Source: JAVBSN01 sp031556525 (GTDB taxonomy: Bacteria > Bacillota > Clostridia > Lachnospirales > Lachnospiraceae). Taken from it: a stretch of 21,655 nucleotides of DNA. The stretch covers positions 1 through 21,655 of the forward strand of contig JAVBSS010000066.1 in the NCBI GenBank assembly GCA_031556525.1. The letters run 5' to 3'. Under the pieces are notes generated by a model. It saw nothing but the letters and a program-made list of their open reading frames with translations, was not told the DNA's origin and ran no database searches. Both the position numbers and the translations under genes were made by a program. Shown one piece after another: positions 15,187 through 21,655 of the stretch (positions are counted from its first letter, which is position 1; each line of letters starts with the position of its first letter).

Positions 15187-15826
15187 ATCTTACCTTCCTT
15201 TCTAAGGCTGAACAAATTATTGAAATAGGTAACAATATTACTAAATATGAAACAACTAACATAGTTAATGCTTCATCTGTTTTATAATAGATGCCTATCA
15301 AATCCTTTGCTACAAACATTAAGTCTTCCAATGCCAATATGCTAAATACTGATGTTTCCTTTATTAAAAAAATTGCATTAGCACATAAGACTGGAATAGA
15401 TGTAGATATTGCCTGAGGTAAAATAATATGTATAAAAATCTGATATTTTCTTAATCCTAAACTAAGTCCTGTCTCATACTGTGCTTTATTAACATTATCT
15501 AATCCACTTCTAATTGCTTCTGCCATATAACTTCCGCCTAGAAAAGTTAAACCAACAATAGCGCATGTTCTAGACTCTAGAACTATTCCAAGCTTAGGTA
15601 ATCCAAAGTATAAAAAGAATAATTGAATTAGTAGCGGGGTGTTTCTTGATAACTCAATATATACATCCACAATCTTCTCTATTATAGAAATCTTGATATA
15701 TTTAATAACGCTACATACAATACCTACAACAATAGATAACGTAATTCCTATTAATGCAATTCTTAAGGTTAACTTTGCTGCCTCGATATAAAGAGGTATA
15801 TAATTTCTAATAAACTCTATATCCAT
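15167..15826 (-). CDS. Polar amino acid ABC permease (first)
   Basis: 219 residues with about five membrane helices and the EAA-type loop EAIRSGLDNVNKAQYETGLSLGL followed by IILPQAISTSIPVL. It is the first gene of the four-gene transporter operon, after an AGGAGGTAGGG ribosome site. Its 3' end overlaps the second permease by 20 nt. The 5' leader from the mapped promoter would be about 110 nt; I see no named riboswitch or T-box in it. Confidence 0.93.
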   Translation of the reverse strand: MDIEFIRNYIPLYIEAAKLTLRIALIGITLSIVVGIVCSVIKYIKISIIEKIVDVYIELSRNTPLLIQLFFLYFGLPKLGIVLESRTCAIVGLTFLGGSYMAEAIRSGLDNVNKAQYETGLSLGLRKYQIFIHIILPQAISTSIPVLCANAIFLIKETSVFSILALEDLMFVAKDLIGIYYKTDEALTMLVVSYLVILLPISIICSALERKVRYAEFGD

Positions 15827-15891
15827 AATTAGCCCTACCTCCTAAAAGTCCCTATATCAATTATTAATATGCTTTTCTATGAACAATTGCT

Positions 15892-15906
15892 AATACTTAT
15901 AGTATT
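15892..15906. promoter_or_regulatory. Small palindrome in the ABC operon leader
   Basis: AATACT-TAT-AGTATT, a perfect 6-bp inverted repeat, lies about 40 bp after the presumed start of the transporter transcript, where a repressor could bind. In such AT-rich DNA it could be chance. Confidence 0.25.
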
Positions 15907-15945
15907 TACTTATTTTCATATTATTCATATATATTTGATAGGAAT

Positions 15946-15974
15946 AATATATATTATCTTATCATTATTGTCAA
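15946..15974 (-). promoter_or_regulatory. Promoter of the amino acid ABC transporter operon
   Basis: Reading leftwards, TTGACA (15974-15969), a 17-bp spacer and TATATT (15951-15946). The rest of the gap up to the small plus-strand gene (15975-16074) holds nothing I can assign. Confidence 0.75.
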
Positions 15975-16074
15975 TACCTAAATTTCAAAAAATATTATCT
16001 TGTTAAGAAGCCGTTAATATAATATTGCTTTTCGCTAAGAACTCATTAAATGTATGTTTTTGAAATTTAAAAAG

Positions 16075-16083
16075 TGCTATCAT
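16075..16083 (+). promoter_or_regulatory. Possible extended -10 for the 48-aa gene
   Basis: TGC followed by TATCAT at 16078-16083, with no good -35. It would give a leader of about 37 nt. Confidence 0.35.
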
Positions 16084-16126
16084 TTAAATTACTTAATATA
16101 TATACACTTAGAAGGAGAATATACAT

Positions 16127-16273
16127 ATGCTTCAAACATTAATTTACGTTTTACTTGGAATAGTTGGACTATTTACCATCCTTATCGTAGCTTTTTTAAC
16201 TTTAAGCATGCCTGTAATCTTTGTATGGAAGGTTTACAGAAAATTCAGATACGGTCTTTCATTATATGACTAA
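16127..16273 (+). CDS. Small single-span membrane protein (48 aa)
   Basis: The 48-codon frame begins at the ATG at 16127, seven bases after a textbook AGAAGGAGA, and ends with TAA at 16271-16273. The product begins MLQTLIYVLLGIVG, has one long hydrophobic helix (about residues 4-34) and finishes with a basic, aromatic tail (WKVYRKFRYGLSLYD). The positive charges predict an outside N-terminus and a cytoplasmic C-terminus. I recognise no family. It stands alone on its strand between the ABC operon and the antiporter, with its own strong terminator, which supports a real expressed small protein. Possible roles for such proteins include modulating a membrane complex; no partner is shown by the sequence. 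Confidence 0.75.
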   Translation: MLQTLIYVLLGIVGLFTILIVAFLTLSMPVIFVWKVYRKFRYGLSLYD

Positions 16274-16294
16274 TCAATAATATTTCAATTACAA

Positions 16295-16336
16295 AAGGAT
16301 AGTAACTGAGTTTTTACTTTCTCAATTACTATCCTT
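16295..16336. terminator. Bidirectional terminator
   Basis: AAGGATAGTAA pairs with TTACTATCCTT (11 bp), and beyond one mismatch TGAG pairs with CTCA around a 10-nt loop. ATTTTAATTATT follows on the plus strand and TTTTGTAATT on the minus strand, so it serves both the 48-aa gene and the convergent antiporter gene. Confidence 0.88.
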
Positions 16337-16364
16337 ATTTTAATTATTCATTAAACTATTTATT

Positions 16365-17627
16365 CTATTCTCCTGTTACTTCTTCTCTTAATCTATCCAT
16401 TTTTTCAAAACCACCAGAAAATCCGTCACCCTCGATATGATCATCATTATTCTTTCTAAATACCAATTTTAACAATATTGGAGTAATAATAGTAGTAATT
16501 ACAACAACTATTACTATCGGTCCTAAAAAGTTACTTCCAAGAAGTCCTAACGACGCACCTTTGTTTGCAACAATCAAAGCAACCTCTCCTCTAGATATCA
16601 TTCCTACACCTATTTGAATACTTTGCTTATTTGTATATTTACACATCTTGGCGCCTAATCCACAACCCACTATCTTAGTAAGTATAGCTACTACAACTAA
16701 TATTACAGCAAATAAAATTACTGATTTACTCATGCTAGGCAACACTACCTTAAGTCCAATACTAGCAAAAAACACTGGTGCTAGATACAAATATGATAAT
16801 ACATCAAACTTAGCTGCAACGTATTTTGATTTGTCTGTAGATGATAGAACTAGTCCAGCGACGAAAGCTCCTGTAATATCTGCTACTCCAAAATATTCTT
16901 CTGCTATAAAGGATAAAAACAAGCAATATACAAATGCTATAATTGCATATCTATGTAATCCCATTTTTGTTGAGTGACTCCATTTTTGATATACCACATA
17001 TGCCAATATGCCTGTTACAATTGCAAATACAAAAAATCCAACAATTTTAAGTAATACAATTGCTATATTAACCGAAGAATCTGCCATACTTGTAACTATA
17101 GTAAGTGCAATTATTCCTAAAATATCATCAATTATAGCTGCTCCGAGTATTGCGTTTCCTGCCTTTGATTTTAACTTACCCAGTTCCTTTAACGTCTCTA
17201 CCGTAATACTTACCGAAGTTGCTGTTAATATTATTCCAATAAATATATTTTGTAGAAATATACTACTTGTAGCATCCGAATCAATAACACCCGGCTTATT
17301 AAAGAACATCGCTACTAAGTATCCGCCTATTAATGGAACTATTACACCTATTACGGCTATTATAAACGATGCCTTTCCGCTTTTCTTAAGCTCTTTAATA
17401 TCAGTCTCCATACCTGCACAAAACATTAGAACAATTACGCCTATCTCCGCTGTAAAATCTATAAAACTAATATCTTCTATAATACCTAAGCATGCTGGTC
17501 CAAACAGCAGTCCTGCAATCAGCGCTCCTACTACTTGTGGCATCTTAAATTTTTTTGATAATAACCCAAATAGTTTTGTGCTTAGCAAAATCATTGCTAG
17601 ATAAAAAATAAACATATAGTTTTCCAT
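16365..17627 (-). CDS. CPA2-type cation/proton antiporter
   Basis: 420 residues with about 12-13 membrane helices, in the Na+(K+)/H+ exchanger family (NapA/KefB-like). Landmarks are MPQVVGALIAGLLFGP near the N-terminus, GVIVLMFCAGMETD, ATSVSITVETLKELGK, the ion-binding pair in AAIIDDILGII (two adjacent Asp, as in electrogenic exchangers) and SRGEVALIVANKG. There is no C-terminal TrkA-N regulatory domain, only a ~35-residue polar tail. The start is the ATG at 17627 (MENYMF), after GAGTGAG. An in-frame TTG at 17657 would fall about 3 nt from the predicted transcription start and so is rejected. It exports Na+ or K+ and helps control cytoplasmic pH. Confidence 0.9.
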   Translation of the reverse strand: MENYMFIFYLAMILLSTKLFGLLSKKFKMPQVVGALIAGLLFGPACLGIIEDISFIDFTAEIGVIVLMFCAGMETDIKELKKSGKASFIIAVIGVIVPLIGGYLVAMFFNKPGVIDSDATSSIFLQNIFIGIILTATSVSITVETLKELGKLKSKAGNAILGAAIIDDILGIIALTIVTSMADSSVNIAIVLLKIVGFFVFAIVTGILAYVVYQKWSHSTKMGLHRYAIIAFVYCLFLSFIAEEYFGVADITGAFVAGLVLSSTDKSKYVAAKFDVLSYLYLAPVFFASIGLKVVLPSMSKSVILFAVILVVVAILTKIVGCGLGAKMCKYTNKQSIQIGVGMISRGEVALIVANKGASLGLLGSNFLGPIVIVVVITTIITPILLKLVFRKNNDDHIEGDGFSGGFEKMDRLREEVTGE

Positions 17628-17666
17628 AATTCTCACTCTTTTCTTATATTTTTTCAAACAAACCTC

Positions 17667-17694
17667 ATTATAGTCCTATTAATTTTTTTGTCAA
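17667..17694 (-). promoter_or_regulatory. Near-perfect promoter for the antiporter gene
   Basis: Reading leftwards, TTGACA (17694-17689), a 16-bp spacer and TATAAT (17672-17667). Transcription would start near 17660, giving a leader of about 33 nt and fixing the start codon at 17627. Confidence 0.85.
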
Positions 17695-17787
17695 TCAAAT
17701 TTTATGTAATCTTTATGTTATTTTAATATCTTTAACTTTAATTTAATATTATTATGTGACACTTTAAATATATTAAGTGTATATACA

Positions 17788-17824
17788 AAAACAGATCTTA
17801 CTATTAAATAGTAACATCTGTTTT
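17788..17824 (-). terminator. Terminator of the diguanylate cyclase gene
   Basis: AAAACAGAT pairs with ATCTGTTTT, and after one mismatch TTACTA pairs with TAGTAA around a 5-nt loop. A TTTTTG tract follows on the minus strand, about 30 bp after the stop codon. A second small inverted repeat, ACACTT/AAGTGT, sits at 17759-17780. Confidence 0.85.
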
Positions 17825-17852
17825 ATACTTTAATTTCTATATATCTATTGCA

Positions 17853-19124
17853 TCATCCGACAATTTTGTTTCTTCCGTTATTCTTACCTATATACAAATT
17901 GTCATCCGCTTCCTTCAATAGTGATTCAATACTCTTTTCTTTCTCTAATGCTGCAATACCAAATGTCATAGTTATTGTTATATCATTACCTTCATAGTTA
18001 ACCACTTGTTCTTCCACTTTAATTCTGATATCTTCTAACATTGCTCTAGCTTCTTCTATACTATCCTTGTAAAATGCAAATAGAAACTCTTCTCCACCCC
18101 ATCTACATACAAATCCCTTATCCTTAATACTCTCTTTCAATACATCTGCAACTGCTTTTAATACTATATCCCCTGCTTCATGTCCATAACTATCATTAAT
18201 ACCTTTGAAGAAATCTATATCTGAAATAGCTATAATGGTATTCTTTTCTGCTTTAATATTATCCTCACATAGTTTCTTTAATTGAATATCTCCACATCTT
18301 CTGTTATATAATTCTGTCAATACATCTTGTTCTACTAATCTATGTAATGCATCCTGCATATTACTTGCATGATGTCCCATCTCTCCTATTTCATCATTTC
18401 TATCTAGTATATCTTTATCTAACTTCTTACTTAGACTTCCTTGTCCAACACTTTTCATAAATGTTGTCATCTTCTTAATATGATCTATCAATCCATGTGT
18501 ATACCATATAGTAATAATAATAGTTATTATCAAACATATAGCAGATATAATAATAATTCTAGCTATAGAGCCATCGATAAATCCTTGCACCTCTGCTTGT
18601 GGAATACCTACAAATACAATGCAATCTACATCCTTTTCATTCTCATATACTGGTAAATAATATCCATAATATTCATCAGAGTCTATTAATACTGCCGTAG
18701 AAAAATATGCTGTATCATTTTCTTCTATCCAACTAGATATATTTTCATTAATAGTTGTTCCTGTCATTCTATTACCGTCAGAATCCAATATTGTTGTAAT
18801 CATTCTTGTATTATCACATATAAAACTTATCTCAACATCTGAATTCTCCTTAATATTATCAAAGAATCCATATTCTTCACTAAGTATATTATTTCCCTTG
18901 ACTAATTCTCCTCTATCATTTAGTGAATACTCCCCCTCATATAACTCATTATATGCAGATTCAATTGTTACTGCCATGTTTTTAAGACCGACCTCTACCT
19001 CTCTTACCATGCCATCTGTATATGTATTCAAACAATAGACTGTAATAACCAATCCTAATGCTAGAATCGGTAATACCGTTACAAATATCATATTTTTATA
19101 TAAACTACCCGTTTTCCTTTTCAT
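17853..19124 (-). CDS. Membrane diguanylate cyclase with extracellular sensor and HAMP
   Basis: 423 residues. The order is: membrane helix (about 12-32); extracellular Cache-like sensor region (about 35-185) containing a VEISFICDNTRMITTILDSDGNRMTGT strand pattern; second membrane helix (about 188-208); HAMP linker with a DEIGEMG motif near 244-250; and GGDEF domain (about 262-423). The active site is RWGGEEF (341-347), with the Mg/substrate region SDIDFFKGINDSYGHEAGD intact, so it should make cyclic di-GMP from GTP. The inhibitory I-site RxxD expected just before the active site is missing (KDKG there), so product feedback through it is unlikely. The ligand cannot be named. It is a single-gene unit with its own promoter and terminator. 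Confidence 0.92.
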   Translation of the reverse strand: MKRKTGSLYKNMIFVTVLPILALGLVITVYCLNTYTDGMVREVEVGLKNMAVTIESAYNELYEGEYSLNDRGELVKGNNILSEEYGFFDNIKENSDVEISFICDNTRMITTILDSDGNRMTGTTINENISSWIEENDTAYFSTAVLIDSDEYYGYYLPVYENEKDVDCIVFVGIPQAEVQGFIDGSIARIIIISAICLIITIIITIWYTHGLIDHIKKMTTFMKSVGQGSLSKKLDKDILDRNDEIGEMGHHASNMQDALHRLVEQDVLTELYNRRCGDIQLKKLCEDNIKAEKNTIIAISDIDFFKGINDSYGHEAGDIVLKAVADVLKESIKDKGFVCRWGGEEFLFAFYKDSIEEARAMLEDIRIKVEEQVVNYEGNDITITMTFGIAALEKEKSIESLLKEADDNLYIGKNNGRNKIVG

Positions 19125-19181
19125 ATAAAATCTCCATTCCCCTAGAAAATAACATTTAAATTTTATTCACATTAAAATATA

Positions 19182-19210
19182 ATTATAACCATTTTCTACA
19201 TTTTTTACAA
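19182..19210 (-). promoter_or_regulatory. Promoter for the diguanylate cyclase gene
   Basis: Reading leftwards, TTGTAA (19210-19205), a 17-bp spacer and TATAAT (19187-19182), about 57 bp before the start codon. Confidence 0.65.
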
Positions 19211-19256
19211 TGTATTTTCAACTTTTTTCTACACTTTTCGTTCTTCATATAAAATA

Positions 19257-19304
19257 AAATATACCTTAAATATTAGATGTATCGCTTCTAACATTCAAGG
19301 TACA
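19257..19304 (-). terminator. Second terminator hairpin after the 136-aa gene
   Basis: On the minus strand an ~18-bp stem forms: ACCTTGAATGTTAGA with TCTAATATTTAAGGT plus three outer pairs, including G·U wobbles that would be mismatches on the plus strand. The loop is 9 nt and a TTTTATTTTATA tract follows. The wobbles show it works as minus-strand RNA. Confidence 0.85.
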
Positions 19305-19316
19305 TTTTTTAATACT

Positions 19317-19362
19317 AAAACATATGTTAATTCATTATTTGATTCTATTTAACATATGTTTT
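19317..19362 (-). terminator. Inverted repeat spanning the stop codon of the 136-aa gene
   Basis: AAAACATATGTTAA (19317-19330) and its exact complement (19349-19362) form a 14-bp stem around an 18-nt loop that contains the TAA stop. TTTTAGTATT follows on the minus strand. The upstream arm codes for the GKHMLN residues. It forms a tandem pair with the hairpin at 19257-19304. Confidence 0.65.
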
Positions 19363-19745
19363 CCATTATAAGTTTTTGCAAGATAATCTTTATTATACTG
19401 CGTAAATATCCATCTATCATTTTCATCAAACCAATAGTCAAAATCTAATTTATCATTCTCGTTTTTTTGCAATTGCTTAGCTGCACAAATAATATACTTC
19501 ATCCAATCTGATTCAAGTTGTTCTAATTCCTCGTCATTTTGACATGTTGATTGGAAATATATATATTTTCTTTCCAAATTCGGCATTGCTTTATATACTA
19601 TATTAGCAACCTTGGGATATTCTAGATTAAGATTGTCTTCAGCTATACTACTCTGTCTATGCCTTCTGTTATCAATATGCTTTCCCACCACCATTGATAT
19701 AACAACTAATAAAATTAATAAGAACCATCCAAAAAATACATACAT
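19335..19745 (-). CDS. Membrane-anchored hypothetical protein (136 aa)
   Basis: I do not recognise a family. The 136-residue product has one N-terminal membrane helix (MYVFFGWFLLILLVVISMVVG, about 3-21), followed by a basic stop (KHIDNRRHR) that puts the remainder in the cytoplasm. The soluble part is helical, acidic and rich in Trp/Tyr/Phe (for example DFDYWFDENDRWIF), with two Cys. The ribosome site is GGGGGG-AAAGGAA, immediately before the ATG. It is a single-gene unit between ppdK and the diguanylate cyclase gene, with tandem terminators and a repeat-rich upstream region. Confidence 0.7.
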   Translation of the reverse strand: MYVFFGWFLLILLVVISMVVGKHIDNRRHRQSSIAEDNLNLEYPKVANIVYKAMPNLERKYIYFQSTCQNDEELEQLESDWMKYIICAAKQLQKNENDKLDFDYWFDENDRWIFTQYNKDYLAKTYNGKHMLNRIK

Positions 19746-19782
19746 TTCCTTTCCCCCCTATTTTAAAAACACATCACATTAC

Positions 19783-19844
19783 TATACTAATTTGTCTAGT
19801 ATAATATAGATTTTATTATACTAATCTATATATAATCTATATAT
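19783..19844. repeat. Cluster of TATACTA inverted/direct repeats and an 11-bp tandem repeat
   Basis: The word TATACTA occurs three times in alternating orientation (19783-19789, 19797-19803 reversed, 19817-19823). The last two extend to a 9-bp inverted repeat, TAGTATAAT/ATTATACTA. Directly after is a perfect 11-bp tandem, AATCTATATAT, twice (19823-19844). It lies 38-100 bp upstream of the 136-aa gene, so it could be an operator; no function is shown. The rest of 19845-20025 contains only the ppdK hairpin and AT-rich sequence. Confidence 0.55.
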
Positions 19845-19967
19845 AATGCCACACTTCACCTATTGTCCCTGTTATATCAGTTTTAATATCAAACACAAAA
19901 ACACTATTTATCCACTATCTCTAAACATTTTTTAACTTAATTTATGAATACTTTTTTAACATAGTAA

Positions 19968-19995
19968 TAGGCGTACCACCTAAGTGATACGCCTA
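19968..19995 (-). terminator. GC-rich hairpin after ppdK
   Basis: On the minus strand TAGGCGTATCAC pairs with GTGGTACGCCTA (12 bp, one G·U) around TTAG, 30 bp after the stop. The T-tract is poor, so it may act as a weak terminator or as an mRNA-stabilising 3' hairpin. Confidence 0.65.
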
Positions 19996-20025
19996 CTCTA
20001 TTTACATATTAACTAATTAATATGA

Positions 20026-21655
20026 TTATTTTTTATCATTGATTGCAGCTTGAGCAGCAGCTAATCTAGCGATTGGTACACGGAATGGTGAACAAGATAC
20101 ATAATCTAAACCAATCTTGTGACAGAACTCAACTGAAGAAGGATCTCCACCGTGCTCTCCACAGATACCGATGTGTAACTTATCATTAACTGGTCTACCT
20201 AATTCGATAGCAGTCTCCATTAACTTACCAACACCAATTTGATCTAACTTAGCAAATGGATCACTCTCAAATATCTTATTATCATAGTAAGCATCTAAGA
20301 ACTTACCAGCATCATCACGAGAGAAACCGAATGCCATTTGAGTTAAGTCATTAGTTCCGAAGCAGAAGAAATCAGCCTCAGCAGCGATTACGTCAGCTGT
20401 AATACAAGCTCTTGGAATCTCGATCATAGTACCAACTTCGTACTCTAACTCGATACCAGCAGCAGCGATCTCAGCATCTGCAGTCTCAACAACCATCTTC
20501 TTAACTACTTTAAGCTCTGTAATATCTGATACAAGTGGAATCATGATCTCTGGACATACATTCCAATCAGCGTGAGCTTTCTTTACATTGATTGCTGCAC
20601 GGATAACTGCCTTAGTTTGCATTTTTGCAATTTCAGGATAAGTAACAGCTAAACGACAACCTCTATGTCCCATCATTGGGTTAAATTCATGTAATGACTC
20701 AATAATTGTTTTAATCTCTTCTACTGATTTGTTCTTAGTATCAGCAAGCTTCTTGATATCAGCTTCATCTGTAGGAACAAACTCATGTAGAGGTGGATCT
20801 AAGAAACGAATTGTAACTGGGTTACCTTCAAGAGCCTCATATAATGCTTCGAAATCTCCTTGTTGGTATGGAAGAATCTTCTCTAAAGCTTCTTCTCTCT
20901 CTTCTACTGTATCAGAACAAATCATCTCTCTGAATGCAGCAATTCTGTCTTCTTCGAAGAACATATGCTCTGTACGGCAAAGACCAATACCTTCAGCGCC
21001 AAGCTCACGAGCTTTTCTAGCATCGTCTGGAGTATCTGCATTAGTACGAACTTTTAATACTCTAAATTTATCAGCCCATCCCATGATTCTTCCGAACTCG
21101 CCTGCGATTTCAGCATCAACAGTTGGAATAAGACCATCATATATACTACCAGTTGAACCATCAAGTGAGATGAAATCTCCTTCGTTGTATTCTTTACCAG
21201 CTAATGTGAATTTCTTGTTAGCCTCGTTCATAGCGATATCGCCACAACCAGATACACAGCAAGTACCCATACCACGTGCAACTACAGCAGCGTGAGATGT
21301 CATACCACCACGTACAGTTAAGATACCTTGAGCAGCCTTCATACCTTCAATATCTTCTGGAGAAGTCTCTAAACGAACAAGAATAACCTTCTCTCCTCTA
21401 TCATTCCAAGACTTAGCATCTTCAGCAGTAAATACAACCTTACCACAAGCAGCTCCTGGAGAAGCACCTAATGCTTTACCAATTGGAGTAGCAGCCTTTA
21501 ATGCAGCAGCATCAAATTGAGGATGTAATAATGTATCTAAGTTTCTAGGATCGATCATAGCAACAGCTTTCTCTTCTGTGATCATTCCTTCATCTACTAA
21601 ATCACAAGCAATCTTTAATGCAGCTTGTGCAGTTCTCTTACCATTACGAGTTTGT
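20026..21655 (-). CDS. ppdK: Pyruvate, phosphate dikinase, N-terminus outside window
   Basis: Interconverts pyruvate + ATP + Pi with PEP + AMP + PPi; in anaerobic clostridia it links PEP and pyruvate in a PPi-based glycolysis. The frame stays open to the window edge (Gln-Thr-Arg-Asn-Gly-Lys-Arg-Thr upstream of the internal Met at 21585), so about 542 C-terminal residues are present out of the usual ~875; the ATP-grasp part is outside. The swivelling phosphohistidine domain shows GGMTSHAAVVARGMG with its catalytic His. The PEP/pyruvate domain shows GLCRTEHMFF, MGHRGCRLAVTYPEI, GTMIEIPRACI, FFCFGTNDLTQM and the catalytic Cys segment IGICGEHGGDP. Codon choice is biased (CGT for Arg), as for a highly expressed gene. 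Confidence 0.97.
   Translation of the reverse strand, partial: QTRNGKRTAQAALKIACDLVDEGMITEEKAVAMIDPRNLDTLLHPQFDAAALKAATPIGKALGASPGAACGKVVFTAEDAKSWNDRGEKVILVRLETSPEDIEGMKAAQGILTVRGGMTSHAAVVARGMGTCCVSGCGDIAMNEANKKFTLAGKEYNEGDFISLDGSTGSIYDGLIPTVDAEIAGEFGRIMGWADKFRVLKVRTNADTPDDARKARELGAEGIGLCRTEHMFFEEDRIAAFREMICSDTVEEREEALEKILPYQQGDFEALYEALEGNPVTIRFLDPPLHEFVPTDEADIKKLADTKNKSVEEIKTIIESLHEFNPMMGHRGCRLAVTYPEIAKMQTKAVIRAAINVKKAHADWNVCPEIMIPLVSDITELKVVKKMVVETADAEIAAAGIELEYEVGTMIEIPRACITADVIAAEADFFCFGTNDLTQMAFGFSRDDAGKFLDAYYDNKIFESDPFAKLDQIGVGKLMETAIELGRPVNDKLHIGICGEHGGDPSSVEFCHKIGLDYVSCSPFRVPIARLAAAQAAINDKK

Noticed and set aside
15827..15945. Riboswitch or T-box in the ABC operon leader
   Set aside because: The ~110-nt leader shows only a 6-bp palindrome, with no terminator stem, T-box bulge or SAM/cysteine-type conserved core that I recognise.
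16054..16269. 71-codon plus-strand reading frame
   Set aside because: It has no ribosome site, begins upstream of the likely transcription start, and overlaps the well-supported 48-codon gene in another frame.
17008..17604. 198-codon open frame antisense to the antiporter gene
   Set aside because: It is a mirror of codon bias in a hydrophobic gene, with no ribosome site and no recognisable protein; the same applies to antisense frames at 13238-13738 and 20729-21295.
17628..17657. TTG start adding 10 residues to the antiporter
   Set aside because: It lies about 3 nt from the predicted transcription start of a near-consensus promoter; the ATG at 17627 has a ribosome site and the usual family N-terminus.

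Overview
The window is AT-rich and codes in the style of a low-GC, Gram-positive, spore-forming anaerobe. Shine-Dalgarno sites are strong (AGGAGG-like), genes are compact, and most carry an intrinsic terminator. A CmpB-type membrane protein, a DUF1653 protein, pyruvate phosphate dikinase, an Rpn-type nuclease and a SleL/YaaH-like cortex-lytic enzyme together fit a clostridial host, most likely Lachnospiraceae or a close relative. That assignment is inferred from gene content; no rRNA is present. There is no prophage, insertion sequence, tRNA, rRNA or CRISPR array.

Left part (1-5060): the 3' part of argG (+) converges on an Rpn-family PD-(D/E)XK nuclease gene (-). Next come a two-gene minus-strand unit (CmpB-type membrane protein, then an S66 LD-carboxypeptidase) and, divergently, a two-gene plus-strand unit (DUF1653 protein plus a 73-aa helical protein). 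The plus-strand unit has an unusual leader of about 200 nt. It holds three hairpins with conserved 13-nt loops (two loops identical), a long-range helix of 13 pairs around two of them, and a competing closing helix beside the ribosome binding site. This is the best candidate here for an undescribed element.

Middle part (5061-12060): on the minus strand lie an RNA-type metallo-beta-lactamase/beta-CASP nuclease with a MurJ/SpoVB-type flippase, a zinc-dependent phospholipase C-like protein, and a histidine-phosphatase-fold protein that has lost key catalytic residues. On the plus strand are a membrane-anchored rhodanese and a LysM-GH18 spore cortex enzyme. A thioredoxin gene (-) converges on them.

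Right part (12061-21655): on the minus strand are an iron-sulfur-flavoprotein-like gene, a complete four-gene polar amino acid ABC transporter whose binding protein resembles cysteine-binding CjaA, a CPA2-type cation/proton antiporter, a membrane diguanylate cyclase, a small membrane-anchored unknown, and the 3' part of ppdK. One short plus-strand gene (16127-16273) encodes a 48-residue single-span membrane protein.

The transporter, flavoprotein and thioredoxin genes lie together and may share a thiol/redox theme. The other units look like ordinary, independently transcribed housekeeping genes.
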